From an uncultured Roseburia sp. (lineage in GTDB: Bacteria; Bacillota; Clostridia; Lachnospirales; Lachnospiraceae), in contig URUD01000029.1 in NCBI GenBank assembly GCA_900550935.1, forward strand, positions 1 through 38,201: 38,201 nt of DNA, in the 5' to 3' direction. This document shows, piece by piece, positions 16,554-25,350 of this stretch (position 1 is its first letter; each line of letters opens with the position of its first letter). Under the pieces are notes generated by a model that was not told the origin of the DNA, made no database searches, and saw only the letters and a list, made by a program, of their open reading frames with translations. Both the position numbers and the translations under genes were made by a program.

Positions 16554-18155
16554 TCAATCCCACCCCTCATTTAACCAGTTGCGTAATAACGACGCTGCTG
16601 CTTCCGGGTTCTCCTCTACAAATTTTTCTATCAAAAGTCTGGTCTCAGACTTCTCAGCATATCCAATATCTTCCAGTTCATCCTGGTTTTCTTTCGTAGA
16701 CTCAAGCAGGCTCTCCACGGAAAGTTCCGGCTCGGCTTCTACCACTTTTTCTTTTCTTGTGCTGCGGAATACAACATATCCTAACAGTAAGAAGATCAGC
16801 ACTGCCAAAATAATCTGTAAATAATCAGACCAGGTTCTGCCACCGGTTGAATACTGGAACACTGGTTCATCGGTTGCAACGATTGTAATATTATCTACCG
16901 GGATACCAGTTGCGTTGGCGATCATCGTGTAGTATTCCTGATCCACTTCTGTTCTGGTCGGTGTACTGTTGGCTGCAATGTATTCATCAAATGTCATGTT
17001 GTCAAGTGCACCGGACGCTCTTAATACATCCTCAGAGTATACCGTATAAGTCTTTACTGCTGCAGACAGGTATGAAGTATCGTAATTGATCTTGCCACCG
17101 GTTGACTTGCTCTCTGTGATTTTTTCGTTATTCTGATAATCGGTTGTCTTATCGGATACAGTAGAATGGGTGTAATCGTTATCCTCGATCATATAAGTCG
17201 TATTATCACTGTTTGAATCTGTACCAGGAACTGCCGCTGCACCTCCCTCTGACTCAGACTCATACTCACTGACTTTACCGATCATACCATTGGTCTGACC
17301 ATCTGGTGCATAATACTCATGTGTTGCCTCACTGCTCTCATCGAAGTTGATATCGATCTCCGGTGATACTTCCGCATGATCATAAATTCCAGAACCAACC
17401 AACACATCTTTTACTTTACTTCTGACCTGGTTCTCTACTTTCGCTTTTAAGGAAAACTGTGTGCTGGCAGCTCCCATATTACTGTCAGAGTCTCCGCCGG
17501 CAAACAGCAGGTTTGAATTCTGGTCAAGGATAACGATATTATCCGTCGTAGCGTTTCCAACCTGTGCCGCGATGTATTTTGCAAGTCCCGCTGCCTGTTC
17601 ATCACTCATCTCATCGGAAAGTGTCAGCACAACAGCTGCATAAGTTTCCTGATTTCTTGCAATGATCGTTCCATCATCTGCCGGTGGATCTATATCAACG
17701 GATGCGCTTTCTACATTAGAGAGTGTCTCTAGCTGTTCTTCAAAACGGTTCTGCAGATAAAGTTTATATCTTTTGTTCTTATCTGACTCTGTTGAACTGA
17801 AACCGCCACTGAATACATCATCAATACTAAATCCTGCACTTGGAATACCATTTTGTCCTAACAGGATAGATGCGTTTGCATTATCCTTCTGATCTACATA
17901 AAACGTCAGTCCGTCATCAGAAAGCTGATAGGAAACTCCCTCTTTATCCAGAAGGTCTTTTACTTCTCCTGCCTCTGAGGTTGTGGTACACTGATGAAGC
18001 ACCACCATTGTAGGTTTGCTTACGAGTACCGCCAGTATCACTAACGCTAATATGATGGTGGCAACGATACTGATCAGCAATGCTTTCTGTTTTGTATTAA
18101 ATTTCTTCCACCATTCCAGGATCTGATTTGCTATTTTTTGCACTTGTTCTGGCAT
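16554..18155 (-). CDS. fliF: Flagellar MS-ring protein FliF
   Basis: FliF forms the MS ring in the membrane. The protein has 533 residues. A first transmembrane helix at about 25-47 follows KKFNTKQKALLISI. Ring-building motifs come next (VLHQCTTTSEAGEVKDLLDKEGVSYQL). A periplasmic stretch with Ser/Gly/Asp-rich low complexity lies in the middle. A second helix near 440-460 precedes the FliG-binding tail (EKFVEENPEAAASLLRNWLNEG). The frame extends to a TTG at 18170 without a ribosome binding site; the ATG at 18155 has GGAG 9 nt upstream and is preferred. It follows fliE and precedes fliG, as in other flagellar clusters. Confidence 0.96.
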   Translation of the reverse strand: MPEQVQKIANQILEWWKKFNTKQKALLISIVATIILALVILAVLVSKPTMVVLHQCTTTSEAGEVKDLLDKEGVSYQLSDDGLTFYVDQKDNANASILLGQNGIPSAGFSIDDVFSGGFSSTESDKNKRYKLYLQNRFEEQLETLSNVESASVDIDPPADDGTIIARNQETYAAVVLTLSDEMSDEQAAGLAKYIAAQVGNATTDNIVILDQNSNLLFAGGDSDSNMGAASTQFSLKAKVENQVRSKVKDVLVGSGIYDHAEVSPEIDINFDESSEATHEYYAPDGQTNGMIGKVSEYESESEGGAAAVPGTDSNSDNTTYMIEDNDYTHSTVSDKTTDYQNNEKITESKSTGGKINYDTSYLSAAVKTYTVYSEDVLRASGALDNMTFDEYIAANSTPTRTEVDQEYYTMIANATGIPVDNITIVATDEPVFQYSTGGRTWSDYLQIILAVLIFLLLGYVVFRSTRKEKVVEAEPELSVESLLESTKENQDELEDIGYAEKSETRLLIEKFVEENPEAAASLLRNWLNEGWD

Positions 18156-18173
18156 ACTATCTGACTCCAATCA

Positions 18174-18482
18174 TTAAATCTGCATATTCATAATTTCTTT
18201 GTAAGCTTCGAGCAGCTTGTCACGTACCGCTGTTGTGTACTGCAACGCTGTCAACGCTTTCTTTGCAGCAATCTGCATATCATGTGGATTATCTGCAAGT
18301 CCAAGTGCAAATTCCATCTGTGCTGCTGTTGCATCATTTTCCAAATCATTTGTCTCTGTCAGCATTCCTACTGCTGCATCTAATGCGGACTGGAAACTCT
18401 CATCTGTATTTACCAGCTGTTTCTGGGATGCCACCGAATTCAGATAGTCTGAGGTAATCCCTGTCAAAGAGGTAATATCCAT
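18174..18482 (-). CDS. fliE: Flagellar hook-basal body complex protein FliE
   Basis: FliE is the small rod protein that joins the MS ring to the rod. The 102 residues are of normal size. The C-terminal half carries the family core (FALGLADNPHDMQIAAKKALTALQYTTAVRDKLLEAYKEIMNMQI). GGAG lies about 8-9 nt before the ATG. It is the third gene of the flgB-flgC-fliE block, the proximal rod genes that usually open such operons. Confidence 0.97.
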   Translation of the reverse strand: MDITSLTGITSDYLNSVASQKQLVNTDESFQSALDAAVGMLTETNDLENDATAAQMEFALGLADNPHDMQIAAKKALTALQYTTAVRDKLLEAYKEIMNMQI

Positions 18483-18535
18483 CTTTTTTCACTCCATTTC
18501 TTACCGCATGGCGGCGTTTATCTCATACTTATTTC

Positions 18536-18976
18536 CTACTGTCCAATCTCCAAAGCCGCCTTTACCATGCTCTTTGTCGCCTCGAAAGCGGTTGTATTGG
18601 CCTCGTAAGCACGGGTAGCATCGATCAGGTTTGTCATCTCTGTGACCGTATTTACATTCGGATAATATACATAACCGTTTTCATCCGCATCCGGATGAGA
18701 CGGATCGTATTCCATCTTAAAATCTGTCGTATCATCTTCTTTTACTGAGGTAACCTTTACACCATTGCCGACTGCTCTTGCACGTGCTGACTCATAATAA
18801 GTCGTAAACGGTGTCACTGTCTTTTCTGCAAAAGTAACCACTTTACGACGGTACGGTGTACCATCCTCTGTTCTTGTTGTATTTACATTGGCGATATTCT
18901 GCGCAATGGTGTCCATACGGAAACGCTCTGCTGTCATACCACTTGCGCTTATGTCAAATGCCTGAAATAATCCCAT
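18536..18976 (-). CDS. flgC: Flagellar basal-body rod protein FlgC
   Basis: FlgC is a proximal rod subunit. The 146 residues begin with the rod motif (FQAFDISASGMTAERFRMDTIAQNIANVNTTRTEDGTPYRRK). They end with the matching C-terminal helix (NVNTVTEMTNLIDATRAYEANTTAFEATKSMVKAALEIG). Length and both terminal motifs fit. TAGGGAGGA precedes the ATG. It starts 11 bases after the flgB stop. Confidence 0.98.
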   Translation of the reverse strand: MGLFQAFDISASGMTAERFRMDTIAQNIANVNTTRTEDGTPYRRKVVTFAEKTVTPFTTYYESARARAVGNGVKVTSVKEDDTTDFKMEYDPSHPDADENGYVYYPNVNTVTEMTNLIDATRAYEANTTAFEATKSMVKAALEIGQ

Positions 18977-18987
18977 AAAAATCCTCC

Positions 18988-19383
18988 CTATTTAAGTACC
19001 GTCTGTATTCTTGAAAAATCACCATTGATCGATGATGTCAAAAGCTGATAACGTAATGACTCGGATGCCAGTTCTGAGTTCTCGGTATTCTCATCTACGT
19101 TATTTCCATCCAGGCGGTAGGAATAATTGGATGAATCCGTATAAGAAGACACATCAAGTGTACTCAGATCTGTGTTGAGTTCACGAACCTTTTTATCCAA
19201 TGAGGTATATCTTGAATTGCCCATCTCCTTTTTCAGAACTGATTCAAAATCCACATCCTGTCTTTTATACCCTGGAGTATCAATATTTGAAATATTGTTT
19301 GTAATCACATTTTCCCGAAGCCAGCTCGCATCTGCAGCCTTATCGAGCACATTAATATAATCAAATGCGTTCGTACTGAACAT
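18988..19383 (-). CDS. flgB: Flagellar basal-body rod protein FlgB (first gene of the operon)
   Basis: FlgB is a proximal rod subunit. The frame is open to a GTG at 19407, but AAGGGAGAG lies 5 nt before the ATG at 19383, so the 131-residue form is preferred. The N-terminal rod motif is visible (ADASWLRENVITNNISNIDTPGYKRQDVDFESVLKKEM), with the NIANxxTPGYK-like signature. The C-terminal helix is ESLRYQLLTSSINGDFSRIQTVLK. A good SigA-type promoter lies 48 bases upstream of the start codon, marking flgB as the operon's first gene. Confidence 0.96.
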   Translation of the reverse strand: MFSTNAFDYINVLDKAADASWLRENVITNNISNIDTPGYKRQDVDFESVLKKEMGNSRYTSLDKKVRELNTDLSTLDVSSYTDSSNYSYRLDGNNVDENTENSELASESLRYQLLTSSINGDFSRIQTVLK

Positions 19384-19430
19384 ACTGTCTCTCCCTTCAA
19401 AATACACTTTTTCTACAATAATCTTATTCC

Positions 19431-19458
19431 ATTATAGAATATTCTAGGAAAAAGACAA
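19431..19458 (-). promoter_or_regulatory. SigA-type promoter of the flgB flagellar operon
   Basis: On the minus strand TTGTCT (19458-19453) is followed after 16 nt by a perfect TATAAT (19436-19431). It lies upstream of flgB, and a leader of about 40 nt is expected. A 10-bp palindrome AGAATATTCT overlaps the 5' side of the -10 box and could be an operator. I see no SigD (sigma-28) consensus here, which fits early-class flagellar genes being read by the vegetative sigma factor. Confidence 0.72.
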
Positions 19459-19528
19459 GTGTTTTTTTCCGTTTTTTTACATTATGTTGTGCGTTTTTAC
19501 GGCATTCGACACAAGATATTTGTATAAA

Positions 19529-19587
19529 ATGACCTCTTCTGTCATCTTTTTTCAAGCAGTCCAAAAGTACTGGTTTTACTGGTTTTT
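19529..19587. promoter_or_regulatory. Candidate operator sites upstream of flgB
   Basis: Between the codY terminator and the flgB promoter are an exact 9-bp tandem direct repeat (minus strand AAACCAGTA twice, at about 19569-19586) and an inverted repeat ATGAC-N7-GTCAT (19529-19545). Neither belongs to a gene. They are the only clear repeats in the 280-base flgB upstream region and could bind regulators of flagellar synthesis. No factor can be named from the sequence. Confidence 0.35.
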
Positions 19588-19616
19588 TAGGCATTTATTC
19601 CTAGGTATTTTGACAC

Positions 19617-19653
19617 AAAAAAAAGGGCTCATTTTATGACATGAAACCCTTTT
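19617..19653 (-). terminator. Intrinsic terminator after codY
   Basis: On the minus strand AAAAGGG-TTTCAT pairs with ATGAG-CCCTTTT (one bulge) and is followed by a run of Ts; eight Ts in a row begin in the stem. It lies 11 bases after the codY stop and separates codY from the flagellar operon. Confidence 0.8.
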
Positions 19654-19663
19654 AAAAATTTTT

Positions 19664-20446
19664 TTATTTTTTTTGATTTTGTTTTTTAATCTGGTCTAAT
19701 TCATCAAACACAACATCATTTAATACTTTGATGTAAGTTCCTTTCATACCAGAGGAACGTGACTCGATCACGCCTGCACTTTCAAATTTACGCAGTGCAT
19801 TGACAATGACAGAACGTGTGATGCCAACACGATCCGCAATCTTACTTGCAACAAGAATGCCCTCTTTTCCCTCCAACTCATCAAAAATATGGATGATCGC
19901 TTCGAGCTCTGAGAAGGAAAGTGTGCTGATCGCTGATTTTACGATGGCAACCTTTCTGGTCTCCTCTGCGTTCTCCTCGTTTACAGAACGCATCATCTCA
20001 AGTCCGACTACTGTGGTGCCGTATTCACTCAGGATGATATCATCGATATCGTACTGGCGATCCTCTCTGTATACGAATAAGGTACCCAGACGTTCACCCG
20101 CAATATCGATCGGTGTGATGATCGCGGTATATTTCTTCACATCATCCACAAAACCAAGCGTCTCAAGATTAACGTTCTCCTTCGTCGAAAGGATTCCCAA
20201 AAGTCTCTCGTTTAACATTCCGTCAATGAAACCGCCAACTTCGTCTACGATCAGTTCATTGATCTCACTGACTCCCGGACATACGCCCGTACCTAAGACT
20301 TTTCCTTTTTTGCTGATTACAAGAATGTTAGACTGCAAGATTTCTTTTAATACATCGCAGATATCGTTAAATACGACCTTGGATGAGTTGTTATTGTGTA
20401 ACAGCTTGTTGATTTTTCTTGTTTTATCTAATAATTGAACACTCAT
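19664..20446 (-). CDS. codY: Global transcriptional repressor CodY
   Basis: CodY senses GTP and branched-chain amino acids and represses or activates many nutrient-stress genes in low-GC Gram-positives. The 260 residues have the N-terminal GAF-type ligand domain (about 1-155, with ISKKGKVLGTGVCPG). The diagnostic winged helix-turn-helix spans about 200-240: SKIADRVGITRSVIVNALRKFESAGVIESRSSGMKGTYIKVLND, almost the family consensus. AGGAGG precedes the ATG by 7 nt. It lies at the end of the comM-dprA-topA series but has its own promoter and a CodY-box-like operator. Its place directly upstream of the flagellar operon matches other Lachnospiraceae. Confidence 0.97.
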   Translation of the reverse strand: MSVQLLDKTRKINKLLHNNNSSKVVFNDICDVLKEILQSNILVISKKGKVLGTGVCPGVSEINELIVDEVGGFIDGMLNERLLGILSTKENVNLETLGFVDDVKKYTAIITPIDIAGERLGTLFVYREDRQYDIDDIILSEYGTTVVGLEMMRSVNEENAEETRKVAIVKSAISTLSFSELEAIIHIFDELEGKEGILVASKIADRVGITRSVIVNALRKFESAGVIESRSSGMKGTYIKVLNDVVFDELDQIKKQNQKK

Positions 20447-20490
20447 ACATGTGCCTCCTACCTATTGATACAAGCCTTTTTATGGTATTC

Positions 20491-20519
20491 ATTTTAGCAT
20501 GTTTATTCTGAAAATTCAA
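20491..20519 (-). promoter_or_regulatory. SigA-type promoter of codY
   Basis: On the minus strand TTGAAT (20519-20514) is followed after 17 nt by TAAAAT (20496-20491), with TGC directly before the -10 box (extended -10). A leader of about 38 nt would precede the codY ATG. Confidence 0.72.
20502..20516 (-). promoter_or_regulatory. CodY box overlapping the codY promoter (probable autoregulation)
   Basis: The minus-strand 15-mer AATTTTCAGAATAAA matches the published CodY-box consensus AATTTTCWGAAAATT at 12 of 15 positions, including the first 11 in a row. It overlaps the -35 box and spacer of the codY promoter, where binding would block RNA polymerase. CodY autorepression is known in other Firmicutes; here it is inferred from the site. 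Confidence 0.6.
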
Positions 20520-20545
20520 TATTTTTCATATTTTTTACAGAATTT

Positions 20546-22624
20546 TTAATCATTTTCTTTCTCTTTTTCTGTGACATAACCACACTGCTCATCAGCGCAG
20601 ACGATCTTATTTCCTTTGATGACCATGTAGCCTCCGCATTTCGGACACTTCTCTTTTACCGGCCTTGACCAGCTCATAAAATCGCAGTCTGGATTGTTTT
20701 CACAACCATAATATTTTCTGCCCTTTTTGGTCTTACGCAATACCACTTCTTTTCCGCACTTCGGACATGCAACACCGATCTTTTCCAGATATGGTTTGGT
20801 GTTGCGGCACTCCGGGAAACCCGGGCATGCTAAAAATTTGCCATGAGGACCATATTTGACGACCATGTTCCTGCCACAGAGCTCACATACGACATCAGAA
20901 ACTTCGTCCTCGATCTTGACTTTTTCCAGATCCTTCTGTGCTGCCTTGACTGCTGCATCCAGATCTGGATAGAAATTCCGTACAACCACTTTCCAGCCGA
21001 TCTGTCCTGCCTCCACGCTGTCTAAGAGCGATTCCATATTTGCGGTAAAATGTTCATCTACGATGGACGGAAAAGATTCCTTCATGATCTGATTTACCAC
21101 TTCTCCAAGCTCTGTCACATAGAGGTTTTTAGCTTCCTTGACAATATACCTTCTTCCTAGAATAGTCGTGATCGTCGGAGAATAGGTACTTGGTCGTCCA
21201 ATTCCAAGTTCTTCCAGTGTCTTTACTAAAGATGCCTCCGTATAATGTGCCGGTGGCTGGGTAAAGTGCTGTTTTTCTTCCAGTTCTTTCATGGAAAGCT
21301 CTGTAGTCTCATCAATTGATTTCAATAAGACATTGTTCTCTGCCTTTTCGTCCTCTTCGCTTGTATACACGGACATGAAACCATCAAATCCGATCTTGGA
21401 TGCGGATACTCCGAAACGATATTTTCCTGCACCGATCTTCACATTCGTGGTCTCGTAAACTGCCGGTGACATACGGCTGGCAGTGAAACGTTTCCAGATC
21501 AGCTGGTACAAACGGAACTGATCTCTGGATAACGATTCTTTAACCAGTACCGGTGTACGGTTGATATCAGATGGACGGATTGCCTCGTGCGCATCCTGTA
21601 TCTTTGCTCCACTCTTTTTTTCTGTGGTGCGCGCTGCAACATAAGATTCTCCATAAGCATTTGTGATATATTCTCTAGCCTGCTCATCTGCCTCTTCTGA
21701 GATCCGCACGGAGTCCGTACGCAGATAGGTGATCAGACCGACCGTTCCCTGTCCTTTGATATCAACTCCTTCATAGAGCTGCTGTGCGATCCGCATCGTT
21801 TTGGAGATTGGGAAGTTAAGTGCCTTGGATGCCTCCTGCTGAAGTGTACTCGTGGTAAATGGCAATGGTGCCTTTTTCACACGCTCTCCTTTTTTTACTT
21901 CCAGAACCTGAAATTTCTCCTGTCCAAGTTCTTTCATGATCTGCTCAACCTCTGCACGGTTTGAGATTGTGATCTTTCCATTTTCGTCTCCATGGAATTT
22001 GGCAAGCAGCGGTTTCTTTTCCCCTTTTACGGAAAGCATGGCATCTAACGTCCAGTATTCTTCCGGGATAAATGCATTGATCTCCTCTTCTCTGTCACAT
22101 ATGATCCGAAGTGCCACAGACTGTACTCTTCCGGCACTCAGGCCCCTTTTTACCTTTGCCCAGAGCACCGGACTGATCTCATAACCTACCATACGGTCCA
22201 AGATACGTCTGGTCTGCTGTGCATCCACCAGATTCATATCAATGCTTCTCGGCGATTTTAAAGACTCTTTTACTGCATGCTGTGTGATCTCGTTGAACGT
22301 GATACGCTGTGCATCTTTATCTTCCAGTTTGAGCGCCTGACTTAAGTGCCATGAAATAGCCTCTCCCTCACGGTCAGGGTCAGTTGCAAGATAGACACGG
22401 TCCGCTTTTTTTACTTCACGGCGCAGTTTTGCAAGAATATCACCTTTCCCCCGGATGGTAATATACTTCGGTTCGAAATCATTTTCTACGTCGATTCCCA
22501 TCCGGCTCTTTGGTAAATCCCTTACATGTCCGTTTGATGCAACCACTTCATAGTTTTTACCCAGAAATTTTTTGATCGTCTTTACCTTTGCCGGTGACTC
22601 CACGATTACAAGGTACTTTGCCAT
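20546..22624 (-). CDS. topA: DNA topoisomerase I (type IA)
   Basis: TopA relaxes negatively supercoiled DNA. The 692 residues show the TOPRIM domain (KYLVIVESPAKVKTIKKFLG, 3-22; LATDPDREGEAISWHL with the metal-binding DxDxE at 81-88). The active-site tyrosine is Y300 in GLITYLRTDSVRIS. Three C-terminal zinc-ribbon modules start at CELCGRNMVVKYGPHGKFLACPGFPEC, VACPKCGKEVVLRKTKKGRKYYGCENNPDC and KCPKCGGYMVIKG. Length and domain order are standard. The ATG follows AAAAGGAGAGG. It is preceded by dprA, a very common pairing in Firmicutes. Confidence 0.98.
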   Translation of the reverse strand: MAKYLVIVESPAKVKTIKKFLGKNYEVVASNGHVRDLPKSRMGIDVENDFEPKYITIRGKGDILAKLRREVKKADRVYLATDPDREGEAISWHLSQALKLEDKDAQRITFNEITQHAVKESLKSPRSIDMNLVDAQQTRRILDRMVGYEISPVLWAKVKRGLSAGRVQSVALRIICDREEEINAFIPEEYWTLDAMLSVKGEKKPLLAKFHGDENGKITISNRAEVEQIMKELGQEKFQVLEVKKGERVKKAPLPFTTSTLQQEASKALNFPISKTMRIAQQLYEGVDIKGQGTVGLITYLRTDSVRISEEADEQAREYITNAYGESYVAARTTEKKSGAKIQDAHEAIRPSDINRTPVLVKESLSRDQFRLYQLIWKRFTASRMSPAVYETTNVKIGAGKYRFGVSASKIGFDGFMSVYTSEEDEKAENNVLLKSIDETTELSMKELEEKQHFTQPPAHYTEASLVKTLEELGIGRPSTYSPTITTILGRRYIVKEAKNLYVTELGEVVNQIMKESFPSIVDEHFTANMESLLDSVEAGQIGWKVVVRNFYPDLDAAVKAAQKDLEKVKIEDEVSDVVCELCGRNMVVKYGPHGKFLACPGFPECRNTKPYLEKIGVACPKCGKEVVLRKTKKGRKYYGCENNPDCDFMSWSRPVKEKCPKCGGYMVIKGNKIVCADEQCGYVTEKEKEND

Positions 22625-22652
22625 TCCTTCCTCTCCTTTTATGTGAAAATGC

Positions 22653-23729
22653 TTATATCTTTTTCATATAATAATTTTTGACCGTTTCCGCAGCAAAGCC
22701 TTTTTCCAACAGACCAGATAAAATCGCAATCATCTGCGCCATTTCCAAGCCGGTCTCATTTAACAACTCTTCGATACTTTTCGGTCGTAAACTTAAACAA
22801 CTATACACCATGCTTTCTTCTTTTGCAAGTAATAATTTTGTCAGACTTTCCTGTATTCCACCCAAAAAGTCGCATAATTCAAGCTCTTTTATAAATTCTT
22901 CCACATCCGAAATAATACCCGCACCCTGGCGGATCAGGCTGTTGCAGCCGGCACTTAAGTCATCATAAAGCCTGCCGGGAACCGCGTAAATTTCCTTTCC
23001 CTGTTCGAGCGCATCATCTGCCGTGATCAGCGAGCCACTCCTCGTTTTTGCCTCTACCACCACTACTATATCCGAAAGTCCGGAAATAATTCGGTTTCTT
23101 GCCGGAAACAGTGCAGGAAGCGGTGGTGTCCCAGGTGCATATTCGGATAAGATCCCTCCATCCTTTAAAATATCTTCATATAATTTCTGATGAAATTTCG
23201 GGTAACAGACATCCACACCACAACCAAGCACAGCAAATGTCTGCCCACCTCCATTAATTGCTCCGCGGTGACCGTCTCCATCAACGCCCTGTGCCATTCC
23301 ACTCACAACCTGCGCCCCACACTCTGCGAGGCGTTTTCCGATCTTTTCTGCAATGGAATGTCCATATGCAGAGCATTTTCTCGCCCCCACGATCGCCACT
23401 GTCTTTTTTGCGGGATCAGGCATTTTTCCTCTCACGTACAGACTGTACGGTGCATCCGGGATCACCTTTAATTTTTCCGGGAACGAGGCATCTTCCCTCG
23501 ATACAAACCAGATGCCCTGCTCTGCCAGTTTCATATACGACGTCTCATAGTCAAGACATTTACTCGCCAAAATGGCAGCGACCTGTTTCTCTGTGATGCC
23601 CGGCAGCATCAGTAACTGCTTTTCGCTCATAAAATAAAGATCTCTCGCACTTCCTGCCACAGGAAGAATGCGGTCAATCGTGCGGATCTTTATTTCCGGG
23701 ATATTGGAAAGCCAGTAGGAATAATTCAT
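22653..23729 (-). CDS. dprA: DNA-processing protein DprA (single-strand DNA-binding RecA loader)
   Basis: DprA protects incoming single-stranded DNA and loads RecA during natural transformation; it is also common in non-competent species. The Rossmann fold is clear: VAIVGARKCSAYGHSIAEKIGKRLAECGAQVVSGMAQGVDGDGHRGA. LGCGVDVCYPKFHQKLYEDI, FPARNRIISGLSDIVVVVEAKTRSGSLITADDALEQGKEIYAVPG and a C-terminal winged-helix-like segment follow. An ATG at 23753 lies inside comM. GGTGAGG lies 6 nt before the ATG at 23729, one base after the comM stop, so I use that (358 residues). Confidence 0.96.
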   Translation of the reverse strand: MNYSYWLSNIPEIKIRTIDRILPVAGSARDLYFMSEKQLLMLPGITEKQVAAILASKCLDYETSYMKLAEQGIWFVSREDASFPEKLKVIPDAPYSLYVRGKMPDPAKKTVAIVGARKCSAYGHSIAEKIGKRLAECGAQVVSGMAQGVDGDGHRGAINGGGQTFAVLGCGVDVCYPKFHQKLYEDILKDGGILSEYAPGTPPLPALFPARNRIISGLSDIVVVVEAKTRSGSLITADDALEQGKEIYAVPGRLYDDLSAGCNSLIRQGAGIISDVEEFIKELELCDFLGGIQESLTKLLLAKEESMVYSCLSLRPKSIEELLNETGLEMAQMIAILSGLLEKGFAAETVKNYYMKKI

Positions 23730-23730
23730 T

Positions 23731-25290
23731 TTATGCCTCACCCCCGTTTCCATTCCAATATTTTAAGTCCATATCGCGATAACACACCGCCTCATTTAAA
23801 TGGCCATCCGTGATCTGTCTGCTTCCTTCCAGATCTGCGATCGTGCGCGCCACTTTTAAGATCTTATGGTAAGAGCGCGCAGTCAGGTTCAGCCTCCTAT
23901 AGACTCGTTCCATATACTGTTCCTGCGCGTGGCTTAAGGCGCAGTATTCTTCTAACCTGCCCGCCGGTATCTGGCTGTTATAGAAAAATGGTTCGCCCTG
24001 ATACCGCTCTCTCTGGATCTGCCTCGCTGCCTCCACACGGCTTCGGATCACTCTGGAAGACTCTTCTTTCCCCGATGCCTTTAGATCCGCATAAGATACC
24101 ATCGCGGTCTCAACGCACAGATCCATGCGGTCCAACAAAGGTCTGCTGATCCTTCCTAAGTAACGCTCGACCGCACTTTTCGTGCAGCTGCATCTTCTGA
24201 CATCCGGGTAGTACCCACATTTACAGGGATTCATCGCTGCCACTAGCATAAAATCAGCCGGATATTCATAGCTCGCATTTAACCGCACCAGACTGATCTT
24301 CTTTTCTTCCATCGGCTCCCGCAAAATTTCAAGCGTATTTTTCTGAAATTCCGGCAGTTCGTCCAGAAAAAGAACCCCCTTATGCGCAAGCGAGATCTCT
24401 CCCGGTTTCGGGATTGCTCCTCCCCCTGCAAGCCCCTGCGCTGTAATGGTGTGATGCGGTGCCCGGAATGGTCTGTTTTCGACCAGTTTCATCCCCTTTT
24501 TCATCAGTCCGCTGACACTGTAGATTTTGGAGAGTTCCATCCGCTCTTCTTCCAACAGTCCCGGGAGGATCGTTGGGATTCTTGAAGCAAGCATCGTTTT
24601 GCCTGCTCCAGGCGGTCCGATCAGCAGCAGATTGTGCATCCCGGATGCCGCGATCTCGCACGCGCGCTTTGCCATTTTCTGCCCATGCACGTCTGCAAAA
24701 TCCGGCATTGTTTCCTCATTCGCTGTTTCTTCTATATTATATGGCTTTGGGGGCTCTTCATAAATGCCCGTCTGTATGATCTGCATCGCCGTTTTGATAC
24801 TGTCTGCGCCCCAGACTGTCATGCCTGCGATCAGTTTCGCTTCTTCAACATTTTCCCATGGGACAATGCAGTGTGTCATCCCACGTTCTTTTGCCTCTGC
24901 GACCATGGGTAAAATCCCTGCGATCGGCTTTGTTGTGCCATCAAGCCCCACCTCTCCTAAAATCAGCAAATCTTTGTCCAGCAGATATTTTCCGTACGCG
25001 CCGGAAAGCATGCCAAGTGCTGCCAGTACTGCAATGGCGATTGGAAGGTCAAACCCGGAACCCGACTTTCGGATATTTGCCGGTGTAAAATTCACCGTAA
25101 TCCGCTTCGGAGGCAGCAGATATCCGCTGTTTTTCAATGCGGTGCGCACCCGCTCTTTGGATTCTTTTACCTCTGATGCTAAAAATCCAACCATTTCAAA
25201 CATTGGCAGTCCATCACTGACATCTGCTTCTACCAGAACCGGTATACTGTAAATGCCGTGCAAGATCGCCGTTTCTACGCTGCTATACAT
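23731..25290 (-). CDS. ComM/YifB family Mg-chelatase-like AAA ATPase
   Basis: The 519 residues contain an N-terminal Lon-protease-like fold (MYSSVETAILHGIYSIPVLVEADVSDGLPMFEMVG). A central AAA+ module has Walker A GPPGAGKT (225-232), Walker B GVLFLDELPEF and arginine-finger region. A zinc-binding motif follows (NPCKCGYYPDVRRCSC), then a C-terminal Mg-chelatase-like helical domain. ComM homologues act as branch-migration helicases in natural transformation of Gram-negatives; the role in Clostridia is not settled. The linkage to dprA supports a DNA-uptake or recombination role. The ATG follows AAAAGGAGAAAA. Confidence 0.93.
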   Translation of the reverse strand: MYSSVETAILHGIYSIPVLVEADVSDGLPMFEMVGFLASEVKESKERVRTALKNSGYLLPPKRITVNFTPANIRKSGSGFDLPIAIAVLAALGMLSGAYGKYLLDKDLLILGEVGLDGTTKPIAGILPMVAEAKERGMTHCIVPWENVEEAKLIAGMTVWGADSIKTAMQIIQTGIYEEPPKPYNIEETANEETMPDFADVHGQKMAKRACEIAASGMHNLLLIGPPGAGKTMLASRIPTILPGLLEEERMELSKIYSVSGLMKKGMKLVENRPFRAPHHTITAQGLAGGGAIPKPGEISLAHKGVLFLDELPEFQKNTLEILREPMEEKKISLVRLNASYEYPADFMLVAAMNPCKCGYYPDVRRCSCTKSAVERYLGRISRPLLDRMDLCVETAMVSYADLKASGKEESSRVIRSRVEAARQIQRERYQGEPFFYNSQIPAGRLEEYCALSHAQEQYMERVYRRLNLTARSYHKILKVARTIADLEGSRQITDGHLNEAVCYRDMDLKYWNGNGGEA

Positions 25291-25350
25291 ATTTTCTCCT
25301 TTTCCTGTACCAGAAAATAGGAATCTGTAGACGAACCGCTACAAAGAACT

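Noticed and set aside
24764..25252. 162-codon plus-strand ORF opposite comM
   Set aside because: Long only because of the opposing gene's codon pattern; no ribosome binding site or family resemblance.
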